Assembly (NCBI GenBank): GCA_028714855.1
Contig: JAQTLP010000005.1
Location: forward strand, 142,872-206,871
Length of the DNA: 64,000 nt
Direction of reading: 5' to 3'
From: Phycisphaerae bacterium
Lineage (GTDB): Bacteria > Planctomycetota > Phycisphaerae > Sedimentisphaerales > Anaerobacaceae
Part shown: piece after piece, positions 55,304-64,000 of the stretch
How the letters are laid out: each line of letters starts with the position of its first letter
How positions within the stretch are numbered: the stretch's first letter is position 1
The notes under the pieces: model-generated
Seen by the model: only the letters and a program-made list of their open reading frames with translations
Database searches by the model: none
Told to the model about the DNA's origin: nothing
Program-made: the position numbers and the translations under genes

Positions 55304-55885
55304 GTGACCAGGAATAATTCCAGTGAAGAAGTAATCATAGCAGGCTTCGGCGGACAAGGAATTATATTGACCGGCACACTTCTGGCGCAAACCGCGATGA
55401 ACACCGGCAAAGAAGTGACCTTTATGTCGTCGTACGGCGCCGAGATGCGGGGCGGAACCGCCAATAGTATGGTTATAATCGCAGATGAGCCCGTCGCCTC
55501 GCCGCTGGTCAGCAATCCCGATTCTCTAATTGCACTGAATAAGGCGTCCCTGAATAAATTTGCCCCCGCTGTTAAAAGCGGAGGCCTGTTGATAATGAAC
55601 AGTTCCCTGATTGACAGCAAACCGGATGTAGATGATTCGATTGATATATTAGCAATCCCAGCGGACGATATAGCCATCGAATTGGGCAGTCAAAAAAGCG
55701 CGAATATGGTGGCCCTTGGCGCATATCTTCAAAAACGTGGCTTCAGCATCGATGCCGCCGTAAAGTCTTTGCCTGATGTCGTGGCGCAGCGATATCACAA
55801 AACACTACCGACCAACGCCGAAGCACTGCGAAGAGGCGCCGAATTCGCCAAAACAACGCACAATAACCCCATAAGCAAAACTTAA
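55304..55885 (+). CDS. 2-oxoacid:ferredoxin oxidoreductase, gamma subunit
   Basis: The 193-residue CoA-binding subunit has the GFGGQGIILTG motif and the SYGAEMRGGTANSMVII block of the family. I place the start at GTG 55304, two bases after the beta stop and with an AAAGG site upstream. An ATG at 55205 lies ~100 bp inside the beta gene and would add a non-conserved leader. It closes the four-subunit operon, and clpX follows 21 bp later. Confidence 0.86.
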   Translation: MTRNNSSEEVIIAGFGGQGIILTGTLLAQTAMNTGKEVTFMSSYGAEMRGGTANSMVIIADEPVASPLVSNPDSLIALNKASLNKFAPAVKSGGLLIMNSSLIDSKPDVDDSIDILAIPADDIAIELGSQKSANMVALGAYLQKRGFSIDAAVKSLPDVVAQRYHKTLPTNAEALRRGAEFAKTTHNNPISKT

Positions 55886-55906
55886 TCCCGGAACAGGAAA
55901 ATAATA

Positions 55907-57178
55907 ATGACCAAGCAACCGAATAACAAAAAATCAAAGGCAATCTGCAGCTTCTGCGGCCGGTCGTCAACACAAACTGACGCGTTCATTGAGGGGCCGA
56001 ATAACGTTTTCATTTGTCCCGAATGTGTCGATTTATGCCACAATATCATTGTGCAAAACCGCAAACGAACCAGCAGCCCGGTACTCAGCCTCGAAGAAAT
56101 GCCAAAGCCGAAAGGAATAAAGCAATATCTCGACCAGTACGTAATCGGTCAGGAACACGCTAAAAAATATCTCTCCGTCGCAGTGCACAACCACTACAAA
56201 CGCCTGCTGCACACCGATAGCAACAACAGCGATGTTGAAATCGACAAATCTAACGTTCTTTTAATCGGCCCGACCGGCACCGGCAAGACACTCCTCGCCC
56301 GCACCCTTGCAAATTTCCTTGAAGTGCCCTTCGCAATATGCGACGCCACTACTGTTACAGAGGCCGGGTACGTCGGCGAAGACGTCGAAAATTTCCTGCT
56401 CCGACTTCTGCAAAACGCTGACTTCGATATAGAAGCTGCGCAAAGGGGCATAGTCTATGTGGATGAAATCGACAAAATCGGAAAAACATCTCAGAATATT
56501 TCGATTACCCGCGACGTCTCCGGTGAGGGCGTCCAGCAGGCCCTGCTGAAAATGCTCGAAGGAACTATCGCCAACGTCCCCCCGCAAGGCGGAAGAAAAC
56601 ATCCGGAACAATCATACATACAAATCGACACGACCCATATACTCTTTATATGCGGCGGAACATTCACAGGCCTGGATAATATCATCAAAAAACGGCTCGG
56701 CAAAAAAATGATAGGTTTCGGCTCGGAACTGGCCGGCCGAATCGATGAAAAAACCGACTTCAGTAATATAATTCAGCAGATAATCCCCGAAGACCTCATA
56801 GAATTTGGAATGATTCCTGAGTTCGTGGGACGGGTCCCTGTAATTGCCGCACTCACGGCTCTCGATGAAAAGTCGCTGATTGACATACTTACAAAGCCGA
56901 AAAATGCGCTCATCAGGCAATACCAAAAATTCTTCGAAATGGAAGATGCCGAACTCGAATTCACCGACGATGGTTTACACGCATTAGCACAAAAAGCTCT
57001 TAAGCGCGACACCGGCGCCAGGGCGCTTCGCTCTATTACCGAGGAGTTAATGGTCGATTTGATGTATCAGCTGCCCGAAGAGCCGAAACCCGCAAGATAT
57101 GTAATTACACGCGATATCGTCGAAGGCAAAGCAGAACTTTTAACCGCAAAACAAAACGTAAAAAAAGAATCAGCTTAA
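55907..57178 (+). CDS. clpX: ATP-dependent Clp protease ATP-binding subunit ClpX
   Basis: ClpX is the AAA+ unfoldase that feeds substrates to ClpP. The 423-residue protein has the N-terminal zinc domain with Cys14, Cys17, Cys37 and Cys40. The Walker A motif GPTGTGKT is near residue 120, and Walker B is in [13 protein letters not shown]. The IGF-type ClpP loop reads IGFGSEL. ClpP is not adjacent, which is unusual; here clpX follows the 2-oxoacid oxidoreductase operon. Confidence 0.95.
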   Translation: MTKQPNNKKSKAICSFCGRSSTQTDAFIEGPNNVFICPECVDLCHNIIVQNRKRTSSPVLSLEEMPKPKGIKQYLDQYVIGQEHAKKYLSVAVHNHYKRLLHTDSNNSDVEIDKSNVLLIGPTGTGKTLLARTLANFLEVPFAICDATTVTEAGYVGEDVENFLLRLLQNADFDIEAAQRGIVYVDEIDKIGKTSQNISITRDVSGEGVQQALLKMLEGTIANVPPQGGRKHPEQSYIQIDTTHILFICGGTFTGLDNIIKKRLGKKMIGFGSELAGRIDEKTDFSNIIQQIIPEDLIEFGMIPEFVGRVPVIAALTALDEKSLIDILTKPKNALIRQYQKFFEMEDAELEFTDDGLHALAQKALKRDTGARALRSITEELMVDLMYQLPEEPKPARYVITRDIVEGKAELLTAKQNVKKESA

Positions 57179-57213
57179 ATTTTGCACATCGACGACCGTC
57201 GAAAACAGCTTCC

Positions 57214-58215
57214 TTACTCGACTACCTCCACATGCGAATCCCCAGGCACCAGCACATTATAGACCAGTATCGCATTACCGTTATGCAGACGAATACATCC
57301 CTGTGAAGCCGCAATACCAATGCCGTTAGGGTCTTTCGTTCCGTGAATGGCAAAACCTGTCCTGCCTACGGCATCTCCTTTGATACCTTCCAGCCCTATC
57401 CATCTCGACCCTAAAGGATAATCCTCGTCTTCCGCCTCATAAGTCTTGCCGGTAACCTGGTCCGTCCACCTTGGCGATATCATCTTGCCGCCCTCCTTGA
57501 CCGCCCAAAGCCCCGTTGGCGTTTCCATGCCAGGCTGACCGAGGCCGACAGGAAAACTGCGAACGAAAGTATTCTGAAGATATAAATCCATTGTAAAAGT
57601 TGAAAGATATACCCTCGTATGGAACGGCCCGTTAATTATCTTTATCGTTTCTCCCGCCCGCAGGGCCTCGGGACTGTCAATTTTATTAATCTCCATCAGA
57701 ATCTCGTACGGAACCTTAAATTGTCTGCCTATTGTTGAAAGCAAATCGCCAGGCTTGACCTTATAAGTGCCGGTGAGCCTGTCCTGAGGATAAATCGTCC
57801 TGCTGAAAAGCCACTTGTCTGCAAACTCAGAGAGCCGTTCTTTAACAATCGCCCGCTGCTGCTCACTCATAGGCAGCGGCAATGTCTCGTTTAGCCTATC
57901 ACGCGCATCTATAATCCTCACCGGTCTGGCCTCGATGTATGACATCGCTTCGGTAATAAGCTCTGCCACCCAGGGATTATCCTCTGCAGTTGTCTGTGCA
58001 AACCTTAACAAATTTGGTTCTCCCTCGGTTTCTGTCGCAGGTTCCGCTGCAGATTTTACCGCAGGCATAATTGTCTTGCTCTCCGCCGGCTTGGCTGTAT
58101 CTGCCGAGACCGCGGTATCCTTCGTTCGGCTGGAAAAATGAGGTTTGTAAACAAATGCAACCACTACAGCGATAATCAACAATGCCAAAATGACATACAT
58201 CCACCTTCCGGACAT
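57214..58215 (-). CDS. L,D-transpeptidase with LysM domain
   Basis: The enzyme crosslinks peptidoglycan stem peptides (3-3 links) or attaches proteins to the wall. The 333-residue protein has an N-terminal membrane anchor (residues 5-24), a linker and a LysM repeat near 157-205 (TYKVKPGDLLSTIGRQFKVP). The C-terminal YkuD domain has catalytic His291 and Cys307 in the HGT...SQGCIRL pattern. It should be periplasmic. With murA it argues for a canonical peptidoglycan wall in this organism. Confidence 0.9.
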   Translation of the reverse strand: MSGRWMYVILALLIIAVVVAFVYKPHFSSRTKDTAVSADTAKPAESKTIMPAVKSAAEPATETEGEPNLLRFAQTTAEDNPWVAELITEAMSYIEARPVRIIDARDRLNETLPLPMSEQQRAIVKERLSEFADKWLFSRTIYPQDRLTGTYKVKPGDLLSTIGRQFKVPYEILMEINKIDSPEALRAGETIKIINGPFHTRVYLSTFTMDLYLQNTFVRSFPVGLGQPGMETPTGLWAVKEGGKMISPRWTDQVTGKTYEAEDEDYPLGSRWIGLEGIKGDAVGRTGFAIHGTKDPNGIGIAASQGCIRLHNGNAILVYNVLVPGDSHVEVVE

Positions 58216-58235
58216 GTTCTTATTCTCCTGTTTAC

Positions 58236-58805
58236 TTACTCGTTAAAATACATTACTTCTTCATCGGTAACTAAAAAATCTACCGGAACATCTTCCGAAG
58301 TCACCGGTATCGAGTCAACCACTTGTTCTGTGAAAGCAAAACCGCATTTGGACGCCTTAAATTTCTCGTCGGCGAAAAACCTGTCATAATAAGAGCCGCC
58401 GCGACCAAGCCGATTGCCGCCCCTGTCAAACCCAAGGGCCGGGGTAACCACCAAATCAATCTCTTCAACCGGCACCGGCACACCCATTACAGGACTGCGC
58501 AGCCCTGAAGCTAATGTAGAAAAACCCGTCTCCAGCGAATTTATCTCCACCGCCATCATACGCCTTTGCTGCCAGGAAATCTTCGGCACAGCAACAGCCT
58601 TACCCAACTGCCAGGCATGAAGTATCGCCTCGGAAGTATCCACCTCATGCGGCAGCGACAAATACATCATAATCGATGACGCACTTTGAAATTGCGGTGT
58701 CGAAATCAAGTTCCGGCAGGCTCTGCGGCTCCTTTCGCTTCTCTGCTCCGATGGTATAGCAAGCAGGCTCTTCTTGAACTGACTTCGCAGCTGCTCTTTG
58801 TCCAT
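58236..58805 (-). CDS. 5-formyltetrahydrofolate cyclo-ligase
   Basis: This ATP enzyme converts 5-formyl-THF to methenyl-THF, returning a dead-end folate to the pool. The 189-residue protein has the Arg/Lys-rich start (KEQLRSQFKKSLLAIP). The conserved substrate loop and the C-terminal GFDRGGNRLGRGGSYYDRF motif, which binds ATP, are both present. It follows rarA by 4 bp on the same strand. It links with fhs and folD elsewhere in the window as one-carbon metabolism. Confidence 0.9.
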   Translation of the reverse strand: MDKEQLRSQFKKSLLAIPSEQRSERSRRACRNLISTPQFQSASSIMMYLSLPHEVDTSEAILHAWQLGKAVAVPKISWQQRRMMAVEINSLETGFSTLASGLRSPVMGVPVPVEEIDLVVTPALGFDRGGNRLGRGGSYYDRFFADEKFKASKCGFAFTEQVVDSIPVTSEDVPVDFLVTDEEVMYFNE

Positions 58806-58809
58806 TCAA

Positions 58810-60195
58810 CTATCCTTCTTCTCCAGTACTCTTTCGGACAGACTTGCTATTTTGTATCAAGGTTTCCAGCTTTTGTAAATAGAGCTTGATATTTTTTTCA
58901 TACCCGGCCTCTTTCGGGTCGTAATACCTCTTTTTCAAAGCCGCCGGCAGATACTCCTGCGGCACGAAACTGTCCTTAAAATTGTGCGGATACTTGTAAT
59001 CCGTCCCGTAACCCAGCTTCTTTGCTGCCGAATAATGGCTGTCCTTCAAATGCTTCGGCACCGGTATAGTCTTTTGAGACTTTACGTCGCTGACTGCGCT
59101 CCAGATGGCCGAAGACGACGCATTCGATTTTGGCGCACACGCAACATATATGGCCGCTTGCGCCAGCACCAATTGTGCCTCAGGCAGACCCACAAATTCG
59201 GATATCTGAACGGCCGCTGCCGCCAAAACTGTCGCCATCGGGTCGGCATTTCCGACATCTTCAGCCGCACATACCGCTATCCGGCGAGCGATAAAACGCG
59301 TGTCCTCTCCGCCTGATATCATCCTCGCAAGCCAGTAAATCGTGGCATCAGGGTCGCTGCCCCGCATACTCTTCTGAAAAGCGCTTGCCAAATCGTAGTG
59401 TGTATCGCCCGTGCCGTCATAATCAATTGTCTTTTGTTGTATCGACTCTTTCGCAACTTCCAGATTAAATTTTGTTCTTTTTCCTTCCCTGCGGGCCGCC
59501 TGAGATAAAACCCCTACCTCCAGCGCCGTTAACGCCTTTCTCGCATCGCCGTCGCTCATCACCGCCAGAAATTTCAGGGCCTTTTCCTCCGCCTCGACAT
59601 CTAATCTGCCAAGCCCCCGCTCCTTATCAGCAATCGCCGCCGTCAGCAACTGCACAATGTCTTCCTCGCTAAGCGATTCAAAAGTAAATACGGTGCTGCG
59701 GGAAATCAGCGGCGAATTGACCGAAAAAAACGGGTTCTCCGTCGTCGCGCCTATTAGGATTAAAACCCCCGCCTCCACGTCATCGAGCAGCACGTCCTGC
59801 TGCGCACGATTGAACCGGTGAATCTCATCGATAAAAAGCACCGTCCGCGCCCCTGCCGTCGCCAATCTGTCCTTCGCTTGCCTTATTACGTCCCGAATGT
59901 CATTCACGCTCGCCGCCGGCGCGCTCAAATAATTAAACGTCGCCTTTGTGTGATTTGCTATAACTCGGGCCAGAGATGTCTTGCCCGTTCCCGGTGGCCC
60001 GTAGAAAATCAAACTGCTCAGCCGGTCCGCCTCCAGCATCCGCCTTAATAATTTCCCCTCGCCGACGAAGTGCTTCTGCCCCGCGAATTCTTCTAACGTC
60101 CGTGGCCGCATCCGAACCGCCAATGGCTCCGCCGCCGCCATTTTCGCCCGCTCGGCCCCGCTAAACAACGTCTTTTTGTCGAATCCTTCTGCCAT
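58810..60195 (-). CDS. rarA: Replication-associated recombination protein A
   Basis: RarA (MgsA/WRNIP1 family) is an AAA+ clamp-loader-like ATPase that acts at stalled forks. The 461-residue protein starts with a PIP-like region (LAVRMRPRTLEEFAGQ) and has Walker A GPPGTGKTSLARVI and Walker B VLFIDEIHRFN. Arg-finger-type contacts and the C-terminal tetramer domain (YKYPHNF...YLPAALKKRYYDP) complete it. The 5-FTHF cyclo-ligase gene follows directly. Confidence 0.93.
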   Translation of the reverse strand: MAEGFDKKTLFSGAERAKMAAAEPLAVRMRPRTLEEFAGQKHFVGEGKLLRRMLEADRLSSLIFYGPPGTGKTSLARVIANHTKATFNYLSAPAASVNDIRDVIRQAKDRLATAGARTVLFIDEIHRFNRAQQDVLLDDVEAGVLILIGATTENPFFSVNSPLISRSTVFTFESLSEEDIVQLLTAAIADKERGLGRLDVEAEEKALKFLAVMSDGDARKALTALEVGVLSQAARREGKRTKFNLEVAKESIQQKTIDYDGTGDTHYDLASAFQKSMRGSDPDATIYWLARMISGGEDTRFIARRIAVCAAEDVGNADPMATVLAAAAVQISEFVGLPEAQLVLAQAAIYVACAPKSNASSSAIWSAVSDVKSQKTIPVPKHLKDSHYSAAKKLGYGTDYKYPHNFKDSFVPQEYLPAALKKRYYDPKEAGYEKNIKLYLQKLETLIQNSKSVRKSTGEEG

Positions 60196-60555
60196 CGGAT
60201 AACATTATACTAAACCCGCTCTCCTTTGTCATTCCCGTGAAATTTATCTCTAAGGAAGCAGAAATCCGGAAATTTGTTCTCTGAAATTTCAAATCTTAAA
60301 TCTTCCCACCCCCCCTTCGTCCACTTTTCACACCTTCGCACCTTTTCCCCTCAATTTTACACTCTAAATTCTCAGACAGAAAAGTTGAGAATATATTCTC
60401 CCTCATAGACACGATGTTAAAGAGAGAGTTTGTATAAGATGAATTGATTTAAACGAACCGTTAAGGAAAGCTTTGAAAGAGGAACTTTTTGACAATTTAA
60501 GTTGATTTTGATAGGATTGTTGATGCCGAATCGGCTAAATTATGTTTTTGAAGCA
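60196..60555. other. Intergenic region upstream of the TPR membrane protein
   Basis: No gene is visible. The region has C-rich low-complexity sequence near 60300, the perfect palindrome GAGAATATATTCTC (60387-60400), which could be an operator, and the promoter described at 60489-60517. Confidence 0.6.
60489..60517 (+). promoter_or_regulatory. Strong sigma70-type promoter of the TPR protein gene
   Basis: A perfect TTGACA and a TAGGAT are 17 bp apart. Transcription would begin near 60524, which excludes the upstream candidate starts at 60502 and, in practice, 60523. Confidence 0.6.
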
Positions 60556-62238
60556 ATGAATGAAAAACAAAAAAGATATTGTGTGTTTTTTATTTGCTCA
60601 TCTCTCGCACTCGCTTCATTAGCGGTCTTTTGGCAGTTAAACAACCACCAGTTCATCACAGTTTTCGACGATAATTCGTATATTACCGACAACGATAATG
60701 TAAAAGCCGGCCTTACGTGGCAGGGTACTATATGGGCCTTTACCACAAATCATGCCTTTAACTGGCATCCGCTGACATGGTTATCACATATGTTTGATTG
60801 CCAGTTCTTCGGAGTAAACGCGGGCGCCCACCTTATTGCAAATGCCCTTTTTCACACCGCCAATGCCATACTATTATTCTTTATCCTCTACCGCATGACA
60901 GGAAGCTTATGGTCTTCTGCCTTTGTTGCAGCTGCCTTTGTCCTTCACCCGCTGCATGTTGAGTCCGTCGCATGGGCTTCGGAAAGAAAAGATACCCTAA
61001 GCACCTTTCTTGTCCTGCTGACCATCCTGTTTTATAACTATTACGTCGAACGTCCTTGCATCAAAAGATATTCAATTGTTTTACTGTTCTTCACTCTTTG
61101 CCTTATGGCCAAGCAAATGTATGTTACGCTGCCGTTTTTATTGATACTTCTGGATTACTGGCCTTTAGGACGTATCAGCTTCAGGGGCCAAAAGCATATC
61201 TGCTGTCCGCTCGGCCCGGCTGCGATTTCTCTCCGTAAATGTATCCTCGAAAAAGTGCCGCTGTTAATTCTCTCTATAGCTGCGAGTATTATTGTCTCCG
61301 CGGTTCAGTGGCAAACAGGGGTCATGAAATCATTTGTCGAAATTCCGCTGGCTTACCGCCTTGCCAACGTCCCCGCTGCTTATACGGCATATATAGTAAA
61401 AATGTTTTGGCCTTTAAGATTGGCGATGCTCTATCCCTTTCCGTATGACGGGTTGAATATTTGTCGCGTCGTTTTGTCTGCTTTACTGTTACTGGCCGTT
61501 ACCTCTTTTGTTATCTGGAAGCTTAAACGGCATCCTTATCTCGCCGTCGGCTGGTTTTGGTACATCGGGACCCTTGTCCCGGTTATCGGCTTAGTCCAGG
61601 TAGGCCCTCAGGCTTTTGCCGATAGGTACACTTACTTTCCTTTAATCGGATTATTTATTTTCATTACGTGGGGATTATTAAATTTCACCGGCCGGTCGAA
61701 GAAAAAGAAGATTATCTTTTCTATATCCGCCCCGGTTATTATTTTATTACTTGGGACACTGTCCTCGCATCAGGTTAAGTACTGGCAAAATAGCGCCTCT
61801 CTCTTCAGCCATGCTGCTCAAGTCGTTGAAAATAACTGGTGGGCCTGCGATTTGTTAGGTTCTGCCTTTCTCGAACAAAGCAAGTATGACGAAGCCGTCA
61901 AAAACTTTAATAAAGCCCTCGAATTAAGACCAGCCCATAAAAAAATGCGGGACAAATTAGAATTCCAGATTAACAACGAGTTAGGCATCACACTTGGGTA
62001 TCAAGGCAAATTAGATGAGGCGGTAAAATTCTTCGATAAAGCGTTAGCAATAAAGCCGGATGACTCGGAAACAAATTACAATCTCGGGTGTACCTATATG
62101 GGTATGGGCAAATTCGACGAGGCAGTTAAATATTTATATAAGGCTTTGACGCTCAGCCCTGATACCGAAATTTATCGAGAAGCTTTTAACCACGCTTCTC
62201 TTATGAAAAGCCAAAAGCAGAATACAATCGGTAAATAA
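60556..62238 (+). CDS. TPR-containing multi-pass membrane protein (TMTC/PMT-like)
   Basis: The start is taken at ATG 60556 (560 residues) because a good promoter would start the message near 60524; ATG 60523 is the alternative. About ten hydrophobic segments fill residues 1-400. They include the conserved phrase HPLTWLSHMFDCQFFGVNAGAHL and HPLHVESVAWASERKDTL, typical of planctomycete and eukaryotic TMTC-type O-mannosyltransferase relatives. Two or three TPR units follow (YDEAVKNFNKALELRP, LDEAVKFFDKALAIKP). It probably glycosylates or scaffolds at the membrane; activity is unproven. It is followed by an inverted copy of the dispersed repeat. Confidence 0.75.
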   Translation: MNEKQKRYCVFFICSSLALASLAVFWQLNNHQFITVFDDNSYITDNDNVKAGLTWQGTIWAFTTNHAFNWHPLTWLSHMFDCQFFGVNAGAHLIANALFHTANAILLFFILYRMTGSLWSSAFVAAAFVLHPLHVESVAWASERKDTLSTFLVLLTILFYNYYVERPCIKRYSIVLLFFTLCLMAKQMYVTLPFLLILLDYWPLGRISFRGQKHICCPLGPAAISLRKCILEKVPLLILSIAASIIVSAVQWQTGVMKSFVEIPLAYRLANVPAAYTAYIVKMFWPLRLAMLYPFPYDGLNICRVVLSALLLLAVTSFVIWKLKRHPYLAVGWFWYIGTLVPVIGLVQVGPQAFADRYTYFPLIGLFIFITWGLLNFTGRSKKKKIIFSISAPVIILLLGTLSSHQVKYWQNSASLFSHAAQVVENNWWACDLLGSAFLEQSKYDEAVKNFNKALELRPAHKKMRDKLEFQINNELGITLGYQGKLDEAVKFFDKALAIKPDDSETNYNLGCTYMGMGKFDEAVKYLYKALTLSPDTEIYREAFNHASLMKSQKQNTIGK

Positions 62239-62702
62239 CACCATAGTAAGTAAACTTAGGGAAAAGGGACACTTTGTTCGTATTAATTCGTGGTTAGTTT
62301 AAAATCCGTTTAATCAGTAATTCAATCAAATGCGCATATAGCTAAGTGGTAAAAACAGCAAAACCAAATTTTTTTTTATTCCTTTAGCTCTAAGTACTTA
62401 GCCAAAACCGCACCCACATAAACCCCAGATTTTTCGCATCAATCGCGCATGTTCGTCCAATTTTGGAGGGAGGTATGTATTGTCCGCCATAGCTTCAGCG
62501 ACGGCGGAAAAGATGATTGTCTGCGCTGAATGGAAAAATCAATCAAAACATATTAATTATGCAAAACGAACCCAATTTCCAAAAAAGTCAAATGTTTATA
62601 ACCCTATTGAATATAACGAATTGCAGTGAAAAAACGAAATTGGACACTTGGTCAAAACGAACCCAAACAAAGCCAATTTTATCGGCTTCAATTAGCAGTA
62701 AC
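62239..62702. other. Intergenic region occupied mostly by repeat copy B
   Basis: No gene is supported here. Positions 62276-62320 hold a short repeat related to 34390-34452, and 62321-62681 hold repeat copy B. A long plus-strand frame that starts in the repeat and runs over the hydrolase gene is an antisense shadow. Confidence 0.7.
62321..62681 (-). repeat. Dispersed ~365-bp intergenic repeat, copy B (inverted)
   Basis: This is the reverse complement of copy A at 31505-31866, with the same landmarks in order, including the end word TTCAATCAAATGCGCA and the palindromic GCCGTCGCTGAAGCTATGGC core. It ends about 20 bp before the hydrolase stop codon. A short fragment of the same end word also lies at 28808-28825. 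Confidence 0.8.
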
Positions 62703-64000
62703 TTACTTCAGCCAGTCTTGAGCCAATACAGCAAAGTCCAGGAAATTGATTATGCCGTCGCCCTCGGCTGGGAAAATATCCGCATCCGGCTCATCACCCA
62801 GCCAATTGTCAGCCAATATCTTCAGGTCATCGAAGTCAACAACATCAGCTTCCGGATTCAATCGCTCTATCGCCGTCGCCGCCCAGATAGCCGCCGCTTC
62901 AGCATGGGTATTGCCGATTTCTCTTGGCCGGTCAAAGTAATACTGCACGTCAGAGCTCGCACCTGTTCCTGTACAGACTTCGTGAACGCGTCCCTGCTCG
63001 TCTATATAATCCTGCAAAGCGGCCCAGCCATCCAAAGCGGCCTGTTTGTATGGCTCCTCTGGAAGCCATCCCTCTTTTACCCCGGTCGTCAGCGCAAAGA
63101 CAAACATAGCTGTGCACGACGATTCATACCAGTTACGTGGGTCACTGCCCATATCAAGCACCTGATACCACATCCCGCCTTCACTCTGATATGTAACCAA
63201 GGCAGACATCATAGCCTGATATTTGCCAAGCAGCTCTGCCCGCTGCGGGTGACTTTCCGGAAGAGCGAGCAGGATTTCTGTCATCGACGACGCCGCCCAG
63301 CCGTTGCCTCTGCCCCAGTGAATCGGTGCGCTCAGCGTATGATAAAAAAGACCGTTGGCCTGCTGCAAATTTTCCACTTCTCCCATATATCCCAAAAGCT
63401 GCGTAACAGCATGATTAGCGTAATCAATATCTCCTGTGGACTTATAGGCCTGAATTTGCAGCGAACCAATCATATACGTATCATCAATCCAGAAGCGTGT
63501 GTATGCGCTCAGACCATCGGGACGCGGACTTGCAAATTCCCTGTCCGCCAAATACAGCGCCGATGTAAGATAGTTGGCATCGCCGGTCTGGCGGTACAGC
63601 TCAAAAGGGTATATCCCATACACATTTCTATCTACGTCCCCTTCCGGCGGCATTGTTGCGCCTGTGTAATAAGTAGCTGGAAACTTGGCGATGATGCTGT
63701 TTTTCAGTGCAGTATCTCCCTTGAATTCAGAATAAACAAGCACACCATAGTAAGCGCAGAGGTCCGCGTAATAGGTTGTACCTGGCAGGTTCAGGCTGAC
63801 AATATAATCCGCTATACGGTCTCCTGCCGAAACGGATAAAGTCCTAAAGTTCCAGTCGTCCCCGGCATATATTGTGCCGCTGTCATTGGAATCGACCGCC
63901 CAGTAATAAGTCGTTGCCAGATCAAGGTCGCCAGGCGGGTCGTAGCTTTCCGTATAAACCGTATATTTCGGATTGCTGCGTACGTTGGAATTGGTGCCGA
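62703..64000 (-). CDS. Secreted GH105/GH88-type hydrolase with dockerin-like tail, 5' end outside window
   Basis: The frame stays open to the right edge (432 codons in the window), so the gene is cut off; a GTG at 63743 is an internal codon, not a start. The leftmost coded part is a beta-rich, fibronectin/LamG-like region (TYYWAVDSNDSGTIY). Next comes an (alpha/alpha)6-barrel typical of unsaturated rhamnogalacturonyl/glucuronyl hydrolases, with WGRGNGWAASSM. The C-terminus has two Asp-rich, calcium-type repeats (VVDFDDLKILADNWL, GDGIINFLDFAVLAQDWL), like a dockerin. It likely degrades pectin fragments outside the cell. Confidence 0.83.
   Translation of the reverse strand, partial: GTNSNVRSNPKYTVYTESYDPPGDLDLATTYYWAVDSNDSGTIYAGDDWNFRTLSVSAGDRIADYIVSLNLPGTTYYADLCAYYGVLVYSEFKGDTALKNSIIAKFPATYYTGATMPPEGDVDRNVYGIYPFELYRQTGDANYLTSALYLADREFASPRPDGLSAYTRFWIDDTYMIGSLQIQAYKSTGDIDYANHAVTQLLGYMGEVENLQQANGLFYHTLSAPIHWGRGNGWAASSMTEILLALPESHPQRAELLGKYQAMMSALVTYQSEGGMWYQVLDMGSDPRNWYESSCTAMFVFALTTGVKEGWLPEEPYKQAALDGWAALQDYIDEQGRVHEVCTGTGASSDVQYYFDRPREIGNTHAEAAAIWAATAIERLNPEADVVDFDDLKILADNWLGDEPDADIFPAEGDGIINFLDFAVLAQDWLK

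Noticed and set aside
63741..63743. GTG as the start of the GH105-like gene
   Set aside because: The same frame stays open to position 64000 with coherent beta-rich protein sequence, so the true start is outside the window.
62517..63839. A 440-residue plus-strand frame
   Set aside because: It begins inside repeat copy B and then runs antisense through the GH105-like gene. Codon pattern and lack of any recognisable domain mark it as a shadow.

Overview
The window looks like chromosomal DNA of a planctomycete, most likely a Phycisphaerae/Sedimentisphaerales-type anaerobe. The evidence is an EF-Tu with an unusual switch I region that I associate with Planctomycetes, a PEP-CTERM anchored secreted enzyme, a stand-alone type II pseudopilin-like protein, a secreted pectin-type glycoside hydrolase with a dockerin-like tail, a 2-oxoacid:ferredoxin oxidoreductase operon, LarE and formate-THF ligase. 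Taxonomy is inferred from protein features only; no rRNA is present.

Region 1 (0.5-17.3 kb, all minus strand) is a fused beta/str ribosomal cluster read right to left: tRNA-Thr(GGT), tuf, rpmG, tRNA-Trp(CCA), secE, nusG, rplK, rplA, rplJ, rplL, rpoB, rpoC, rpsL, rpsG, fusA. A rho-independent-type terminator sits between rpsG and fusA. S12 naturally carries Arg at position 88, and L7/L12 has a long charged N-terminal extension.

Region 2 (17.3-31.4 kb) is mixed: a B12-domain radical SAM protein, a vanadium-haloperoxidase-like PEP-CTERM protein lying between a HEAT-repeat lipoprotein gene and a decayed partial copy of it, xerD, a lipoprotein-galE-glucokinase operon, a pentapeptide-repeat potassium channel, larE, a pilin-like protein, tRNA-Thr(CGT) and a small lipoprotein.

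Region 3 (31.5-34.4 kb) is accessory: an AT-rich type II restriction-modification pair whose methyltransferase carries a staphylococcal-nuclease-like tail, flanked on one side by a ~365-bp dispersed repeat and on the other by a cluster of GC-rich hairpins with constant feet and variable arms, then tRNA-Tyr.

Region 4 (34.6-45.1 kb) holds one-carbon folate genes (fhs, folD), an AsmA-like protein, murA, a CPBP protease, a LysE-type exporter, dapB, a glycine-zipper lipoprotein, a TIM-barrel protein, rpmE and prfA.

Region 5 (46.3-57.2 kb, plus strand) is a long, tightly packed run with several stop/start overlaps: an unusual P-loop plus deoxyribosyltransferase-like protein, deoC, pabB, a membrane protein, an S23 four-helix protein, pabC, a Nif3 family gene, scpB, a four-subunit 2-oxoacid:ferredoxin oxidoreductase and clpX. 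Minus-strand L,D-transpeptidase, 5-formyl-THF cyclo-ligase and rarA follow.

Region 6 (60.2-64 kb) has a TPR membrane protein with a strong promoter, an inverted second copy of the dispersed repeat, and a GH105-like secreted hydrolase that runs off the right edge. I see no complete system that is obviously new. The best candidates for a second look are the variable-arm hairpin family, the dispersed repeat, the P-loop/deoxyribosyltransferase-like fusion beside deoC, and the methyltransferase-SNase fusion.
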